Position numbers and translations under genes: made by a program. From NCBI GenBank assembly GCA_047637875.1, contig JBLJBH010000002.1, forward strand, positions 1 to 30,587: a DNA stretch of 30,587 nucleotides, written 5' to 3'. Below are positions 28,669-30,587 of the stretch, piece after piece (positions within the stretch are counted from its first letter, which is position 1; each line of letters starts with the position of its first letter). This DNA is from UBA7396 sp047637875 (GTDB taxonomy: Bacteria; Patescibacteriota; Gracilibacteria; BD1-5; UBA6164). A model generated the notes under the pieces. That model saw only the letters and a program-made list of their open reading frames with translations, had not been told where the DNA came from and did no database searches.

Positions 28669-30170
28669 ATTTTCTCTACTCTACTTCAACTTCTATCATC
28701 AATTATTTTATAACCAAGATTTAAAAGTTCATCTCTTAATGTGTCTGCTAAAGCAAAGTCTTTAGCTTTTTTTGCAGTATTTCTTGCTTCAAACTTTTGC
28801 ATAATTTCATTTGGAATTTCTTGTGTATTCAATACTTCAAAATCTAAAATTCATAAAACACTATCAAATGTTTTAAACATATCAAAAAGTGCATTTGCTT
28901 CTCAAATAGAAAGCTCTCCACTATCTAGTTGAGTATTAGCAAAAGTAATATACATAAAGAAAATTGAAAGAGCTTCTGGCATATTAAAATCATCTTCTAG
29001 TTTTTCACAATATTCTCCAATAAAATCTTGTAGTTCTTCCCTAAAATCTCTTCTAAACTTTTTTTCTTCTAAAGTTCAAGTTTTCATCACTCTATCAAGT
29101 TTTTTTAAAGCTTCATCAATTTTCTTAATAGTGTTAAAATTTTGTTCTAATTTTTCAAAAGAGAAATCAACACTTTCTCTGTATTTCCCGTTCATAAAAG
29201 AAAGACGAATAGCCCTATATAAAACTGAAGCTGTTACTTTTCCTTCCTTTAGATTTAAGGGAAGGGTTAGGGATGGGTTAGTTAAATATTTTTCTTCTAA
29301 ATCTTTTATAGTATAAAAATTCTCTGCTGATTTCGCCATTTTTTTTCCATTCACTAAAAGATGTCCTGCATGAATCCAATATTTTGAAAAAGTTTTTCCA
29401 GTATATCATTCACTTTGAGCTATTTCATTTTGATGATGTGGGAAAATTAAATCAACTCATCCCATATGAATATCTATTTGTGCTCAAAAATATTTCATAT
29501 TACAAGCAGAACATTCTATGTGCCAACCGGGTCTTCATTTTAATATTTTTTTCTCTCCATTAAAATCAAATGTTTTTTCCCAATAATTTTGTCCATCATC
29601 TTCTTTATATGCTTTCCATAATACAAAATCTGCTGCATTTTCTTTATCATATTCATCATTGTTAATTCTGACTGAAGTTTTCATTCCAGAAAAATCAAGA
29701 TGAGCTAAATTTCAATATTTCTTAAATTTTTTTATTTCATAATAAATACTTCCATCATCTCATAAATAAGCATATCATCTTTTTATAAGTCCATTTATCA
29801 TTTCAACCATTTCATCTATTAAAGTAGAAATTGGCACAATATTATCAGCTAAAGTAATATTGAGTTTTTTTAAATCTTCTAAAAAATAATTGCTATATTT
29901 TTTTGTAAATACATCCAAATTTTCCTGAGATTTTTGACTATCTCTGATAGTTTTATCATCAATATCAGTGATATTCATAGTAGTTTTCACTCTATATCAT
30001 AAAAATCTCAAAGTTTTTATGACATAATCTTCAAAAACATAGGTTCTTAAATTTCAAATGTGTGCAAAATTATAAACAGTTGGACCACAGAAATAAACTT
30101 TTACTTCTTCTTGTCTTAAAGGTTTAAATCTTTCTAATTCTCTGGAAAGTGTATTATAAACATGCAACAT
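28665..30170 (-). CDS. cysS: Cysteinyl-tRNA synthetase with a small in-frame repeat insertion
   Basis: This 501-residue class I enzyme has the zinc cysteine at 28 (YFCGPTVYN), the HIGH motif as AHIGN (36-40), further zinc ligands in HIECSA and HHQNE, and KMSKS as KMAKS (277-281). The C-terminal helical domain carries RNTAKKAKDFALADTLRDEL. Soon after KMAKS, residues about 297-311 (TNPSLTLPLNLKEGK) derive from half a palindromic repeat, lying between FYTIKDLEEKY and the conserved helix ASVLYRAIRLSF. The ferredoxin gene precedes it by 9 bases. Confidence 0.95.
29242..29280. repeat. Palindromic repeat element, half copy C, inside cysS
   Basis: Read on the - strand, the outer end TAACCCATC (29280 down to 29272) is followed by the first hairpin (CCTTCCCTTA with TAAAGGAAGG). 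The second hairpin and the other outer end are missing. It is open in the cysS frame and codes for the same LPL-(S/N)-L-(R/K)-EG peptide frame as the uvrC copy. Confidence 0.8.
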
Positions 30171-30179
30171 ATTTTAAAA

Positions 30180-30467
30180 TTAGTTATTATTATCATTTTC
30201 ATTATCTTTTTTAGATTCTTTTTGGTTTGATTTTCTTTGTTTAATTTTCTCAAACATTATTCTTGAAACTTTTATAGGATCACAGTAGTTTTCTTTTTTT
30301 CAATCAATTATTACATTTGGTCAAATCTTACAATCTCATAAACAAGGACAAGATTCAATGGAAACATTATCTAGATGAAATTTTTCTATATCTCCATTAA
30401 TTCTTTTAATTATATATTCACTAAACTTTCCTTTACAAGATTTTCCTGTGCAGACTTGTATTTTCAT
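30180..30467 (-). CDS. Thioredoxin-like [2Fe-2S] ferredoxin
   Basis: This 95-residue protein resembles the thioredoxin-fold 2Fe-2S ferredoxins related to NuoE. An N-terminal VCTGKSCKGK supplies the first two cysteines, and ESCPCLGDCKIGPNVIID supplies the second pair in the family's typical C-x-G-x-C context. The last 25 residues are a charged, Asn-rich tail (NENDNNN). It would carry one electron or act in redox sensing. It is the first gene before cysS, with a good promoter upstream at 30502-30529. Its partner enzyme is not in the window. Confidence 0.85.
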
Positions 30468-30501
30468 AAAATTGTTTTATTAATTCCTAAATTATGGCAG
30501 G

Positions 30502-30529
30502 ATTATACAAAAAAATAAAAAAATTACAA
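30502..30529 (-). promoter_or_regulatory. Promoter of the ferredoxin-cysS unit
   Basis: On the - strand TTGTAA (30524-30529) and TATAAT (30502-30507) are separated by 16 bases, 35 bases before the start at 30467. Confidence 0.65.
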
Positions 30530-30544
30530 AATAAATGTTATTTT

Positions 30545-30587
30545 AAAATAGAAATGTCACCCTTTTTGTAAAAATAGAAATGTCACT
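30545..30587. repeat. Right terminal repeat, inverted relative to the left end
   Basis: Two exact direct copies of AAAATAGAAATGTCAC lie at 30545-30560 and 30571-30586, with a 26-base period. Their reverse complement matches the motif at 1-32. This looks like the repeated terminus of a mobile element that runs off the window. Confidence 0.65.

Overview
Organism. The window reads sensibly only if TGA is decoded as glycine (translation table 25), with TAA and TAG as the stops. Conserved glycines are spelled TGA throughout: the Walker A loops of two PilT-like ATPases and an ABC transporter, the ABC signature LSGGEKQR, the methyltransferase motif LDIGCGNGR, and the HIGH region of ArgRS. With a very low G+C content (roughly a quarter by eye), small genes and tight packing, this points to Candidatus Absconditabacteria (SR1) or Gracilibacteria. 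I cannot separate the two from this sequence. Almost no start codon has a Shine-Dalgarno motif. No gene-free stretch exceeds 300 bases.

Layout. The ends (1-32 and 30545-30587) carry an inverted, internally repeated motif that looks like mobile-element termini. Just inside the left end is a G+C-rich gene for a secreted protein (141-611). It has a strong ribosome binding site, only GGN glycines and a TGA end, so it looks foreign. Next on the + strand come an unknown protein, a pilin-like protein, an RlmD/TrmA-type RNA methyltransferase, a Ca2+/Na+ antiporter, an ABC exporter, a PilT-like ATPase and a cyclic-nucleotide-binding-domain protein. Convergent to these is rel on the - strand. A type IV pilin and a barstar-like RNase inhibitor follow on +.

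The middle is mostly on the - strand: an acidic coiled-coil protein, pilT, argS and a SAM methyltransferase, with a candidate small RNA on + between the last two. ybaB (+) diverges from the acidic-protein gene. Then comes a - strand run of holA, two VWA-domain membrane proteins and a TPR protein, resembling a reduced Bat operon. A small + gene at 20809 ends in TGA right at a terminator hairpin. Next on - are polA (polymerase part only), an N-terminal-only mutS and an unknown 217-residue protein, preceded by an M23 peptidase/SLH surface protein that is split by a frameshift in an A9 run.

The right end holds a membrane protein and uvrC on +, convergent with cysS and a thioredoxin-like ferredoxin on -. 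A palindromic repeat of about 100 bp occurs three times: between pilT and argS, in frame inside uvrC, and as a half copy in frame inside cysS. It resembles the protein-coding palindromic elements of Rickettsia.

Together the genes describe a small, surface-attached, host-dependent bacterium with type IV pili (two pilins, two retraction-type ATPases), an S-layer-anchored or cell-wall hydrolase, a reduced repair set (UvrC, partial PolA, partial MutS) and a stringent-response enzyme.
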